This document shows positions 43,252-51,001 of a DNA stretch of 64,000 nt, piece by piece; the stretch's first letter is position 1, and every line of letters begins with the position of its first letter. Origin of the DNA: JAGVPT01 sp964439265 (GTDB taxonomy: Bacteria > Bacteroidota > Ignavibacteria > UBA10030 > UBA8401); assembly GCA_964439265.1 (NCBI GenBank), contig CAYTOA010000002.1, positions 1-64,000 of the forward strand, written 5' to 3'. The notes beneath the pieces are model-generated. The model had not been told where the DNA came from, ran no database searches, and saw only the letters and a program-made list of their open reading frames with translations. The position numbers and the translations under genes were made by a program.

Positions 43252-44475
43252 ATGCAGAACTCCCAAAAGACAATGTATCCAAAGGACCTTCCCGATTCAT
43301 CGGGCCATTTCGGAGTGTACGGCGGCCGATATATTCCCGAGACGCTCTTGCCTGCGGTCGAGGAATTGACAACGCGATATTTGCAGCTCCGCGAGGACGA
43401 AGACTTTCAAGCAGAATTCCGTTATTATCTCAAACATTTTGTTGGCCGGGAAACCCCGCTGTACTTCGCCGACCGGCTTACGTCGCACGCAGGCGGAGCA
43501 AGGATTTATCTCAAACGCGAAGATCTTTGTCATACCGGAGCGCACAAGATCAACAACACGGTGGGGCAGATCCTTATCGCCAAAAGGATGGGGAAGAAAA
43601 GGATCATCGCCGAAACGGGAGCGGGTCAGCATGGGGTCGCGACGGCGACCGTTTGCGCATTGTTCGGACTTCAGTGCGTTGTGTACATGGGCGAGGAGGA
43701 TATGGAGCGGCAGGCCCCGAACGTCGATCGGATGAAACTGCTCGGCGCCGAAGTGCGCCCTGTCTCATCGGGGAGCAAGACGTTAAAGGATGCAACGAGC
43801 GAAGCCATCCGCGATTGGGTGACGAACGTCGAGACGACGTTCTACATTATCGGGTCCGTTGTCGGCATGCATCCGTACCCGATGATGGTGAGGGACTTCC
43901 AGTCCGTCATCGGGCAGGAGACTCGCCGCCAGATCCTGGAGGTGGAGGGAAAGCTTCCCGAGGTGATCGTTGCGTGTGTAGGGGGAGGAAGTAATTCGAT
44001 GGGGATGTTTTATCCGTTCTTAAATGACGTTCCGGGAGTTCGGCTTGTAGGGGTGGAAGCGGCAGGCCTAGGGATCGAGACCGGAAAACATTCGGCAGCA
44101 CTTGCGAAGGGACAGCGCGGAGTTTTGCACGGGGCGATGCAATACCTGCTTCAGGATGAACACGGTCAGGTTCAATTGGCCCATTCAATATCTGCAGGAC
44201 TTGATTACCCAGGAGTCGGTCCTGAACATTGTTATCTTAAGGATAATAAGCTGGTAGAGTATGTCTCTATCACCGATACTGAGGCGCTCGACGCCATGCT
44301 GCTTCTTTCGCGGATCGAAGGAATTATCCCTGCGTTGGAATCTGCTCACGCAATAGCGCACGCGGCGAAGATTGCTCCGTCCATGAAGAGCAGCGACACG
44401 GTTATCGTTAATCTCTCCGGCCGGGGAGACAAAGACCTTCAGGCCGCCCTTACGCACTTTCGCTCTCGCATTTGA
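43252..44475 (+). CDS. trpB: Tryptophan synthase beta chain
   Basis: PLP enzyme condensing indole with serine. 407 residues; FGVYGGRYIPETLLPA at the start and the PLP lysine in KREDLCHTGAHKINNTVG near residue 95 identify the TrpB1 type. TAGAGQHGVA-like ETGAGQHGVATATVCALFG is near 119, the phosphate loop GGGSNSMG near 243, and the YPGVGPEH segment near 320. Normally trpA follows and supplies indole through a tunnel; here a methyltransferase gene follows with no gap. The start at 43252 is preferred because it lies after the trpF stop with TAGGA upstream. Confidence 0.96.
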   Translation: MQNSQKTMYPKDLPDSSGHFGVYGGRYIPETLLPAVEELTTRYLQLREDEDFQAEFRYYLKHFVGRETPLYFADRLTSHAGGARIYLKREDLCHTGAHKINNTVGQILIAKRMGKKRIIAETGAGQHGVATATVCALFGLQCVVYMGEEDMERQAPNVDRMKLLGAEVRPVSSGSKTLKDATSEAIRDWVTNVETTFYIIGSVVGMHPYPMMVRDFQSVIGQETRRQILEVEGKLPEVIVACVGGGSNSMGMFYPFLNDVPGVRLVGVEAAGLGIETGKHSAALAKGQRGVLHGAMQYLLQDEHGQVQLAHSISAGLDYPGVGPEHCYLKDNKLVEYVSITDTEALDAMLLLSRIEGIIPALESAHAIAHAAKIAPSMKSSDTVIVNLSGRGDKDLQAALTHFRSRI

Positions 44476-45312
44476 ATGGAATGTCCAGTTTGTTCATCAG
44501 CCGCTGCGGACCAATTTATCTCGATTAAATCTTATCGTCTCGTGAAATGCAGAACGTGCGGATTGATTTTCTGCGATAACTATCGATCCCCCGCCGAGAC
44601 GACAAAATTTTACGAGCATCTCTATGACCCGGGAGAGAAATATGCCGGATATAGCAATACGGACGACTTCCGAAGGGAAGAGTTCAGCTATCAGCTTGAA
44701 CAGATTAATCGATTCCATCCCAAAGGGGGACGTTTGCTCGATGTAGGGTGTTCTACGGGGGAATTTCTTGAAATGGCATCTCAGACGGGAAGATATGTTG
44801 TCGACGGCATCGACATCTCGTCGGAGGCAGCGCGGGCGGCATCGGCTCGCCTGAAGAAAAATATTTTTGCCGGCACAGTGGACAATATTCCGGTCGCGCC
44901 GGAATCGTACGATGTAGTGACGGCGTGGGAAGTGATCGAACATATGGCCGAGCCTGCGAAATTCCTTCGAACGATCCGGCGTTTGCTTAAGCCCGACGGT
45001 CTTCTTTGTCTTTCAACTCCGAACACTAACAAATTACGGAACCGGTTTCCCGGAAAGCCTCGCGATATTTTTTTTATACCTCCCGAACATCTCTTATATT
45101 TTAGCGGCAGAAATCTGCGGCTTCTCGCGACGAATTGCGGCTATTTCCCGTTAACGATCGATGCATCTTCAAGACGTTTTTTGCAATGGATTCCGGGCCG
45201 TCACAAGCTCTTGAGAGGACTGTTCCATAACGCCTTGGAACTAGCTGCGAAGGCCGGGATTGAGGGATTTAATGTCGTCGCATACTTAAGGAAAAACCTC
45301 AATGGGGCTTAA
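44476..45312 (+). CDS. Class I SAM methyltransferase with N-terminal zinc ribbon
   Basis: A 278-residue protein. The N-terminus has two Cys pairs, CPVC at 3-6 and CRTCGLIFC at about 26-34, forming a small zinc ribbon. A Methyltransf_23/11-type domain follows: LLDVGCSTGEFLEMA at about 76-90 (SAM motif I), VDGIDISSEAARAA, DVVTAWEVIEHM and LLKPDGLLCLSTPN. This layout is common among sugar or lipid-carrier modifying methyltransferases in polysaccharide clusters. Its ATG directly abuts the trpB stop, and its end overlaps the flippase gene by 11 bases. The substrate is unknown. Confidence 0.82.
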   Translation: MECPVCSSAAADQFISIKSYRLVKCRTCGLIFCDNYRSPAETTKFYEHLYDPGEKYAGYSNTDDFRREEFSYQLEQINRFHPKGGRLLDVGCSTGEFLEMASQTGRYVVDGIDISSEAARAASARLKKNIFAGTVDNIPVAPESYDVVTAWEVIEHMAEPAKFLRTIRRLLKPDGLLCLSTPNTNKLRNRFPGKPRDIFFIPPEHLLYFSGRNLRLLATNCGYFPLTIDASSRRFLQWIPGRHKLLRGLFHNALELAAKAGIEGFNVVAYLRKNLNGA

Positions 45313-46852
45313 GGGCGGTTTATCTCGGGCCGTCGGAGTCGTTGCGGTGGTAACCGTCGCGGGCCAGCTTTTCAACGTTACTCAGGAGATGGTCATCGCG
45401 GCGAAGTTCGGTACAAGTACGTCCACCGATGCGTACAAGATGGCCCTCGTCATTCCCACAATGATGACTCTGGAACTAGCGACGATCATCGGCGCAATCG
45501 TGATACCGGTCTTTCATGAACAGCGCAAGTGGCTGACTCCTGCCGAGATATTCAGTGTCGGATTGAATTTCATGGGCATCGTCTCGTTTACAATTGCTGG
45601 AACGGTCTGTGTGCTTGCCCCGTTTCTTATGGATGCAGTTGCAGGTGGATTCTCACAAGAGACACGTGTGATGGCAACATTTCTTCTGCGCGTTCTTTCT
45701 CTCGGAATATTTCTTACGCTCATCTCCCTGTTTCTCTCAAACGTTCTGAACGCAAACAAGTATTTCGTCCTTCCGGCATTCCAAAGAATGTTTCTTTATG
45801 CCGGCACGCTCACGCTCCTGCTCCTGATAGGACGGTCATACGGTATTGCCGCTGCTGCGTTCGGATATGTCATTGGGATCGGTTTGTTCGTTATCGTTCA
45901 GATGGTGGTGATTCTCCGCGAAACCGGCTACTCGTTGAGGTTTAACCCGTCGCACCCGGTGATCAAGAGCATGGTCATTCTGGCCGCCCCGTTGATATTT
46001 TATTCTCTGCTGAATCAATTGAATGTCCTCATCGAGAAACGCATCGTCTCAGGTTTTGAACCGGGCAGCCTTTCTGCCCTTGATTTTGCATTCAAGCTTT
46101 CGGCATTTTTTGTCAATTTTCTCGTGGTAGGGATTAATACCGTTCTCTTTCCGACCCTGTCCGAAAGCTTTACGTCGGACAATCGACAAAAGATAAGTTC
46201 CATCTTTAACATGCTGATGAAAGGCCTCTCAGCGGTCATTGCGCCGGCGACGATGGCCTTCGTTCTTCTGGGCAAGCCGCTTGTCCACCTCGTCTTCGAG
46301 CGAGGCTCTTTCGATGCTCAGTCGACTATGATGACGAGCCAGGCATTGACATTTTATGCCGTTGGTCTTACGGGACAGGCATGCGCATCGAGCCTTCCAA
46401 GGTTTTATCAGGCTTTCAGAAAGAACTCCTCCCTGCTTAAGATGGGGGGGATGGCAATTGTCTTCAATGTTTGCGCAATGCTTCTGTTATCACATGAATT
46501 CGGCTTCCTCGGTGTTGCCGCGGCAACTTCACTCACCTCCACGCTGTACTCGCTGCTTCTTTTTCTCAACCTTCGCTCAAAGGTTAGTATGGACGTTCGG
46601 GAACTCTCGCGGACACTTGCAAAAATCTGTGCAGCCACCGCCGGATTTAGTATCGTTGTGGAATTTTCGCACCACTATTTGACCCATCTGGCGCCCCTTT
46701 CAGGCTTGCGCGAAAACCTGTTGGAGCTCGCAATCCCGTTGTTGCTGGGAGGCATGGTATATCTTATCCTTTGCAGAGCCATGAAAGTTGAGGTCGTCAA
46801 TATCATGTTGGAACAAGTGAGGCACTTTGCTGCAGGAGATACTGGGAAATGA
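45302..46852 (+). CDS. MurJ-like lipid-linked oligosaccharide flippase (MOP superfamily)
   Basis: A 516-residue membrane protein with about 14 helices. VAGQLFNVTQEMVIAAKFGT in helix 1 and STSTDAYKMALVIPTMM next to it are MurJ/MviN-like. GLSAVIAPATMAFVLLGKPL and LVHLVFERGSFDAQSTMMTS near residues 320-350 match the central MurJ region. Its setting between methyltransferase and glycosyltransferase genes suggests transport of a lipid-linked glycan other than, or besides, lipid II. Overlaps with both neighbours imply one transcript. Confidence 0.82.
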   Translation: MGLKGGLSRAVGVVAVVTVAGQLFNVTQEMVIAAKFGTSTSTDAYKMALVIPTMMTLELATIIGAIVIPVFHEQRKWLTPAEIFSVGLNFMGIVSFTIAGTVCVLAPFLMDAVAGGFSQETRVMATFLLRVLSLGIFLTLISLFLSNVLNANKYFVLPAFQRMFLYAGTLTLLLLIGRSYGIAAAAFGYVIGIGLFVIVQMVVILRETGYSLRFNPSHPVIKSMVILAAPLIFYSLLNQLNVLIEKRIVSGFEPGSLSALDFAFKLSAFFVNFLVVGINTVLFPTLSESFTSDNRQKISSIFNMLMKGLSAVIAPATMAFVLLGKPLVHLVFERGSFDAQSTMMTSQALTFYAVGLTGQACASSLPRFYQAFRKNSSLLKMGGMAIVFNVCAMLLLSHEFGFLGVAAATSLTSTLYSLLLFLNLRSKVSMDVRELSRTLAKICAATAGFSIVVEFSHHYLTHLAPLSGLRENLLELAIPLLLGGMVYLILCRAMKVEVVNIMLEQVRHFAAGDTGK

Positions 46853-47985
46853 AAGTACTGTTTATTTCCCACAGCAGCGTTGTACAATCGTATCAGCAAA
46901 AACTCTGTGAGCTTGCAAAGTATCCAGATATCGAAGTTCACTTGCTTGTTCCGAGCCATTGGAACGAGGCGAATCGTGACGTGGTGGCTTCGGGGCCTCT
47001 GTGTCCGCAAATACATTTCCATGTTGAAAAAGCATATCTTGTCGGACGGGTTGGGGGATATTTCTTTAAACCGGGTTCAGTCCAACGCCTGGTCTTACAA
47101 CTGAAGCCGGATATTGTACATATAGAAGAAGAGCCGTGGAGCGCGGCGTGCTGGCAAGGGATACGCGCTGCTGAAGCCGCAGGCGCTGCGAGCATTATAT
47201 TCACGTGGGATAATATTTGGACGCGCTATCGATGGATCTCGGAAAGGATATTGCAGTATACTGTCAAGAGAGCCTCTTTCGTCATCGCAGGTAATGAAGA
47301 GGGGAAGGACCTTTATCGGAGGAGGGGTTTTCGCCGCGGTATAGCGGTAATTCCGCAGTATGGAGTAGATGAAAAAGTATTTGACAAAAGAGAATCTTCT
47401 TCATCAAGTCTAAGAACAGATTTTCCGGGGGGCGTTGTCGGCTACATCGGAAGGTTGGAGTCGGCAAAAGGAATCGATATTCTTCTGCGAGCAGTAGCGT
47501 TACTGGACGATCGTATAGGTTGTTTTGTTCTTGGCCAAGGAGCGGATAAGGATCGGCTCACTGCATTGGCAATGGAACTCGGGATATCGTACCGGACAAT
47601 ATTTCGAGAGGGTGTGCCCCACGCTCAAATTGCCGATTACCTGCATTCGCTGGACATCCTGGTGCTTCCATCGCGCACAACGCTGATGTGGAAAGAGCAA
47701 TTTGGTAGAATACTTGTCGAGGCCATGGCATGTGAGATACCGGTTATCGGGTCAGATTCTGGTGAAATTCCGTCTACAATAGGGGACGGAGGGCTTGTCT
47801 TTACGGAGGGAGACCACAACGATCTTCGCCGGAAGTTAGAGACGCTTCTTGCAAACAAAACCGTTCGGGAAGAAATAGGGAGAAAAGGAAGAAATCGTGT
47901 CCTTCAATTATTTACCAACAAACGCATTGCATCCCGATTAAAAGACGTTTATACGATGCTCTTGTCTTCAGCGAACTTGCCGTGA
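46849..47985 (+). CDS. Glycosyltransferase family 4 protein
   Basis: A 378-residue GT-B enzyme. The N-terminal acceptor domain begins KVLFISHSSVVQSYQQKL. The C-terminal nucleotide-sugar domain starts at about residue 190 (GVVGYIGRLESAKGIDILLR) and has the GT4 E-x7-E motif in EQFGRILVEAMACEIPVIGS. It transfers a sugar in surface glycan assembly; donor and acceptor are unknown. It shares ATGA with the flippase stop and GTGA with the next gene. Confidence 0.87.
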   Translation: MKVLFISHSSVVQSYQQKLCELAKYPDIEVHLLVPSHWNEANRDVVASGPLCPQIHFHVEKAYLVGRVGGYFFKPGSVQRLVLQLKPDIVHIEEEPWSAACWQGIRAAEAAGAASIIFTWDNIWTRYRWISERILQYTVKRASFVIAGNEEGKDLYRRRGFRRGIAVIPQYGVDEKVFDKRESSSSSLRTDFPGGVVGYIGRLESAKGIDILLRAVALLDDRIGCFVLGQGADKDRLTALAMELGISYRTIFREGVPHAQIADYLHSLDILVLPSRTTLMWKEQFGRILVEAMACEIPVIGSDSGEIPSTIGDGGLVFTEGDHNDLRRKLETLLANKTVREEIGRKGRNRVLQLFTNKRIASRLKDVYTMLLSSANLP

Positions 47986-49106
47986 GTAAGTACATTTTTA
48001 AAAATAGATGGAAGATTGGGATTGTCTATTGCATCGACCTTCTCGGCTCGATTGTTTTCTATTTGCTGCGATTTCGCAATGAGACGATGGATCCACAGTC
48101 TATTCTCGTTGTCAGAATCGATCAGGTTGGAGATATGATTCAGGCCCTCCCTTTTTTTACCGCTCTCAGGCAGAAATATCCGACGGCGCGAATCACAGCA
48201 TTGTGCGCAAGTCCGGCGGAATTTCTGCTTCGAGGATTGTCTTCTGTCGACAGTATTATTGCAATGGAATGCTCATGGTTCTATCATGAAACTACAACAA
48301 GCATCCGTGAACTTCTTCGAGTATCCAAAGCAGTACGGGAAACGAAGGCAGACCTGGTTTTTGATCTCCGTGGGGATTTACGGAATATTATTTTTCTTTT
48401 CCTTTCCGGCGGGGGAAGAATATACGGATATGGGTGGACAGGGGGAGGATTTTTGCTGGCGAAAGAATTCCGGTATGAAAAAGACGATCATGAAATAGAC
48501 AAAAATCTCAGGCTGATCGGCAAGAAATCTCAGCAATATATCACGCTGGAGTTTGGAATGAATGAGCAGGCTGAGCGTGATGCTGAACAAGTATTTAAAA
48601 CTCACACCGGGGAAAGAACAGTAGTGTTGCATCCGTTTACACGAGCCTCGTCCAAAATGTGGGGGATTGATCGGTATAAGGATTTGGTCGGACGGATCGG
48701 GGAATTTTCACAAGGGACAACGATATTCGTGGTAGGGTCCCTGGAAGAACGCGACCTTGTGCGTGAGTTCCCCTGGGGCAGCCGACTGATAGATTGTACC
48801 GGGGTACTAAGCTTTGCCGGAACATTGGCCTTGATCAAAAAGGTCGATGTTTTTATCGGAAACGATTCAGGTCCGCAGTACATGGCAGCATATTCGGGAA
48901 AGAAGACGTGCGTTATTTACGGAGACACCGTCAACTATCTCCGTTGGAAACCAAAAGTCCGGGACGAGGACCTGATCGCATTTTCGAAAGATGTTTATTG
49001 CGGCCCATGCGAATCGAGTGTGTGCCTGAATAAGAAGGAGGGACATCTCTGCATGAACATTATAACGGTTCAAGAAGTATTCGATGCCGTGAAGAAATGG
49101 CTGTGA
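47982..49106 (+). CDS. Glycosyltransferase family 9 (heptosyltransferase-like) protein
   Basis: A 374-residue protein with a hydrophobic N-terminal segment and the GT9 pattern: ILVVRIDQVGDMIQALPFFT at about 41-60, VLHPFTRASSKMWG at about 211-224, and IGNDSGPQYMAAYSGKKTCV at about 290-309. GT9 enzymes typically add ADP-heptose to lipopolysaccharide core, though relatives use other donors. The start is GTG at 47982, overlapping the previous stop (GTGA). Four cysteines near the C-terminus (YCGPCESSVC, then HLC) are typical of a GT9 subgroup. Confidence 0.88.
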   Translation: MSKYIFKNRWKIGIVYCIDLLGSIVFYLLRFRNETMDPQSILVVRIDQVGDMIQALPFFTALRQKYPTARITALCASPAEFLLRGLSSVDSIIAMECSWFYHETTTSIRELLRVSKAVRETKADLVFDLRGDLRNIIFLFLSGGGRIYGYGWTGGGFLLAKEFRYEKDDHEIDKNLRLIGKKSQQYITLEFGMNEQAERDAEQVFKTHTGERTVVLHPFTRASSKMWGIDRYKDLVGRIGEFSQGTTIFVVGSLEERDLVREFPWGSRLIDCTGVLSFAGTLALIKKVDVFIGNDSGPQYMAAYSGKKTCVIYGDTVNYLRWKPKVRDEDLIAFSKDVYCGPCESSVCLNKKEGHLCMNIITVQEVFDAVKKWL

Positions 49107-49184
49107 ACCACCGGCCTGATGAAGGCAGGATGCCAGAGACTGGAGACATTGTTTATTGACTGTGTTCCTTAATACATTTCTGCT

Positions 49185-50285
49185 ATGGCATTAATCGCAA
49201 TCGACGTCCGAAAATATAACGATTACGGCATCGGCACGTATATCAGAAACCTCGTTGAGCAGCTCGCCCTATTGGACACTCTTCACAGGTTCTCACTCTT
49301 CGTCGCACCGGAAGATGAAAAGACTGAATCGTTTCCGAAGGGGTGGAATATTACTCCGGTTCATTATGGTAAATATTCTCTAAGCGAACTTCTTTTTTTT
49401 GCGGGCAAAGCGCGTGCACAGGGCGTTTCGGTGTTCCATTCGCCGCACTATACGCTTCCCTTCGGACTCAAAGGGAAATCTGTCGTCACGATTCATGACC
49501 TTATTCATTTGCGATTTCCAGAATACTTTTCTTTATTACAGCGGTCATACTCATACGGAATGATCTGGCACGCGCTTCGTGATGCGCGCTTCGTGATCAC
49601 GGTCTCTGAATTTACCAAGCGGGACATCCTCCGCACATTCCGTGTGCATGAAGACAAGATCGTTGTCATTCCGCTCGGGGTCTCAGAACAATTTCATATG
49701 AAGGCAGACCCCTCCCGGATGGAAGACTTCAAATCAAAGTTCAGCCTCGCCCATACTTACATTCTTTTTGTCGGAAACACCAAGCCTCATAAAGGGCTTG
49801 ATATCCTTCTCAGGGCGTTTAAAGAAGTCAATGTTCTCTTCCCCGATGTTGATCTAGTGTTCGCAGGGGCGCGGTCTGGTACAGACAGATCGGTGCAAGA
49901 ATTAGCAATTGGTCTGGGCCTGTCAAAAAAAGTTAAATTGCTGGGAAGAATTTCAAACGAGGATCTAGCTCTTGCGTACGAGGGAGCAGAAATGTTTGTC
50001 CTGCCTTCACGCTATGAAGGTTTCGGGCTACCGGCATTGGAGGCGATGGCCAGCGGCGTGCCCGTCATTGTCTCCGACAAAGGATCTCTTCCTGAGGTCG
50101 TGGGAGATGCTGCATTGATCTGCAAATCAGAAAATCATGGCATGTTTGCGGACGCAATGATCAATTTGCTTCGGGACCCGGCGCTAAGAACCGACATGTC
50201 TTCAAAGGGGAAAAAGCATTCGAAGGAGTTCCTCTGGAGTGTGACAGCCCAAAAGACACTGGATGTCTATGAGAAAGCATTGTGA
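49185..50285 (+). CDS. Glycosyltransferase family 4 protein (mannosyltransferase-like)
   Basis: A 366-residue GT-B enzyme. The start ALIAIDVRKYNDYGIGTYIR is typical of WbdB/MtfB-like mannosyl- or rhamnosyltransferases. SVFHSPHYTLPFG and TIHDLIHLRFPEYFS are in the N-domain, FVGNTKPHKGLDILLRAFKE opens the C-domain, and SRYEGFGLPALEAMASGVPV carries the E-x7-E donor site near residues 270-289. It is 78 bp after the GT9 gene and 6 bp before nadD. Confidence 0.87.
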   Translation: MALIAIDVRKYNDYGIGTYIRNLVEQLALLDTLHRFSLFVAPEDEKTESFPKGWNITPVHYGKYSLSELLFFAGKARAQGVSVFHSPHYTLPFGLKGKSVVTIHDLIHLRFPEYFSLLQRSYSYGMIWHALRDARFVITVSEFTKRDILRTFRVHEDKIVVIPLGVSEQFHMKADPSRMEDFKSKFSLAHTYILFVGNTKPHKGLDILLRAFKEVNVLFPDVDLVFAGARSGTDRSVQELAIGLGLSKKVKLLGRISNEDLALAYEGAEMFVLPSRYEGFGLPALEAMASGVPVIVSDKGSLPEVVGDAALICKSENHGMFADAMINLLRDPALRTDMSSKGKKHSKEFLWSVTAQKTLDVYEKAL

Positions 50286-50291
50286 GGCCTT

Positions 50292-50888
50292 ATGAACAAA
50301 GAGATGACGCAACGAATTGGAATCTTTGGCGGAACGTTCAATCCTCCACACATCGGACATCTTATCGTTGCTGAAAGCGTTTGTGAACAGCTGAAGCTTG
50401 AGAAGGTGATTTTTGTGCCATCATTCATCTCCCCGCACAAAAAGAAAGGAGAAGAGAGGCTCTCGTTCCATCGGCTGCAGATGGTGAGGCTCGCGATCAG
50501 ATTAAACCCGCACTTTGACATCTCCGAGATAGAAGTGACGAGAAAAGGCATGTCTTACACGTATGAAACTTTAGAAACCTTCCATCGGAAATACCCCTCG
50601 TCCAAGCTATTCTTCATCATCGGTGCGGATAATTTTGCCGAGTTTCATACATGGAAGAACCCGGCAAGAATTGTGGAGTTGGCGTCGCTTGTCGTTATGA
50701 ACAGGCCGCTCAATACCCCAGGCGTTAGGAGAAAAGGATTCGTTAAAGGTGCGCAATTCGCGCCGGTGCCGGATATTCAAATATCATCGACCGAAATAAG
50801 GAAGATGATCGCCGAAAATAAGTCGATCCGTTATCTGGTACCCCAGGTGGTACTCCATTATATCCAGCGTCACAAACTTTACCGTTAG
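50292..50888 (+). CDS. nadD: Nicotinate-nucleotide adenylyltransferase
   Basis: Forms deamido-NAD from NaMN and ATP. A 198-residue protein with the nucleotidyltransferase start IGIFGGTFNPPHIGHLI (about 8-24), FIIGADNFAEFHTW (about 111-124) and the C-terminal ISSTEIRKMI motif. ATG at 50292 or 50304 are both possible. It is the last gene of the long plus-strand run from trpD and ends at a hairpin terminator. Confidence 0.94.
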   Translation: MNKEMTQRIGIFGGTFNPPHIGHLIVAESVCEQLKLEKVIFVPSFISPHKKKGEERLSFHRLQMVRLAIRLNPHFDISEIEVTRKGMSYTYETLETFHRKYPSSKLFFIIGADNFAEFHTWKNPARIVELASLVVMNRPLNTPGVRRKGFVKGAQFAPVPDIQISSTEIRKMIAENKSIRYLVPQVVLHYIQRHKLYR

Positions 50889-50915
50889 ATCGCGCTTTCA
50901 CGTCTATTGAACGGC

Positions 50916-50945
50916 AAAGCCCCCGCATAGCAGGGGCTTTGTAGT
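50916..50945. terminator. Hairpin terminator between nadD and the convergent DUF2723 gene
   Basis: AAAGCCCC (50916-50923) pairs with GGGGCTTT (50933-50940). On the plus strand GTAGTTTTGTTTT follows, a moderately T-rich tail. It could serve both converging genes. Confidence 0.7.
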
Positions 50946-51001
50946 TTTGTTTTCTACCGTTACATGGCCGTGGATGTCACGACCTCGCCGAGCAATGACC
51001 T

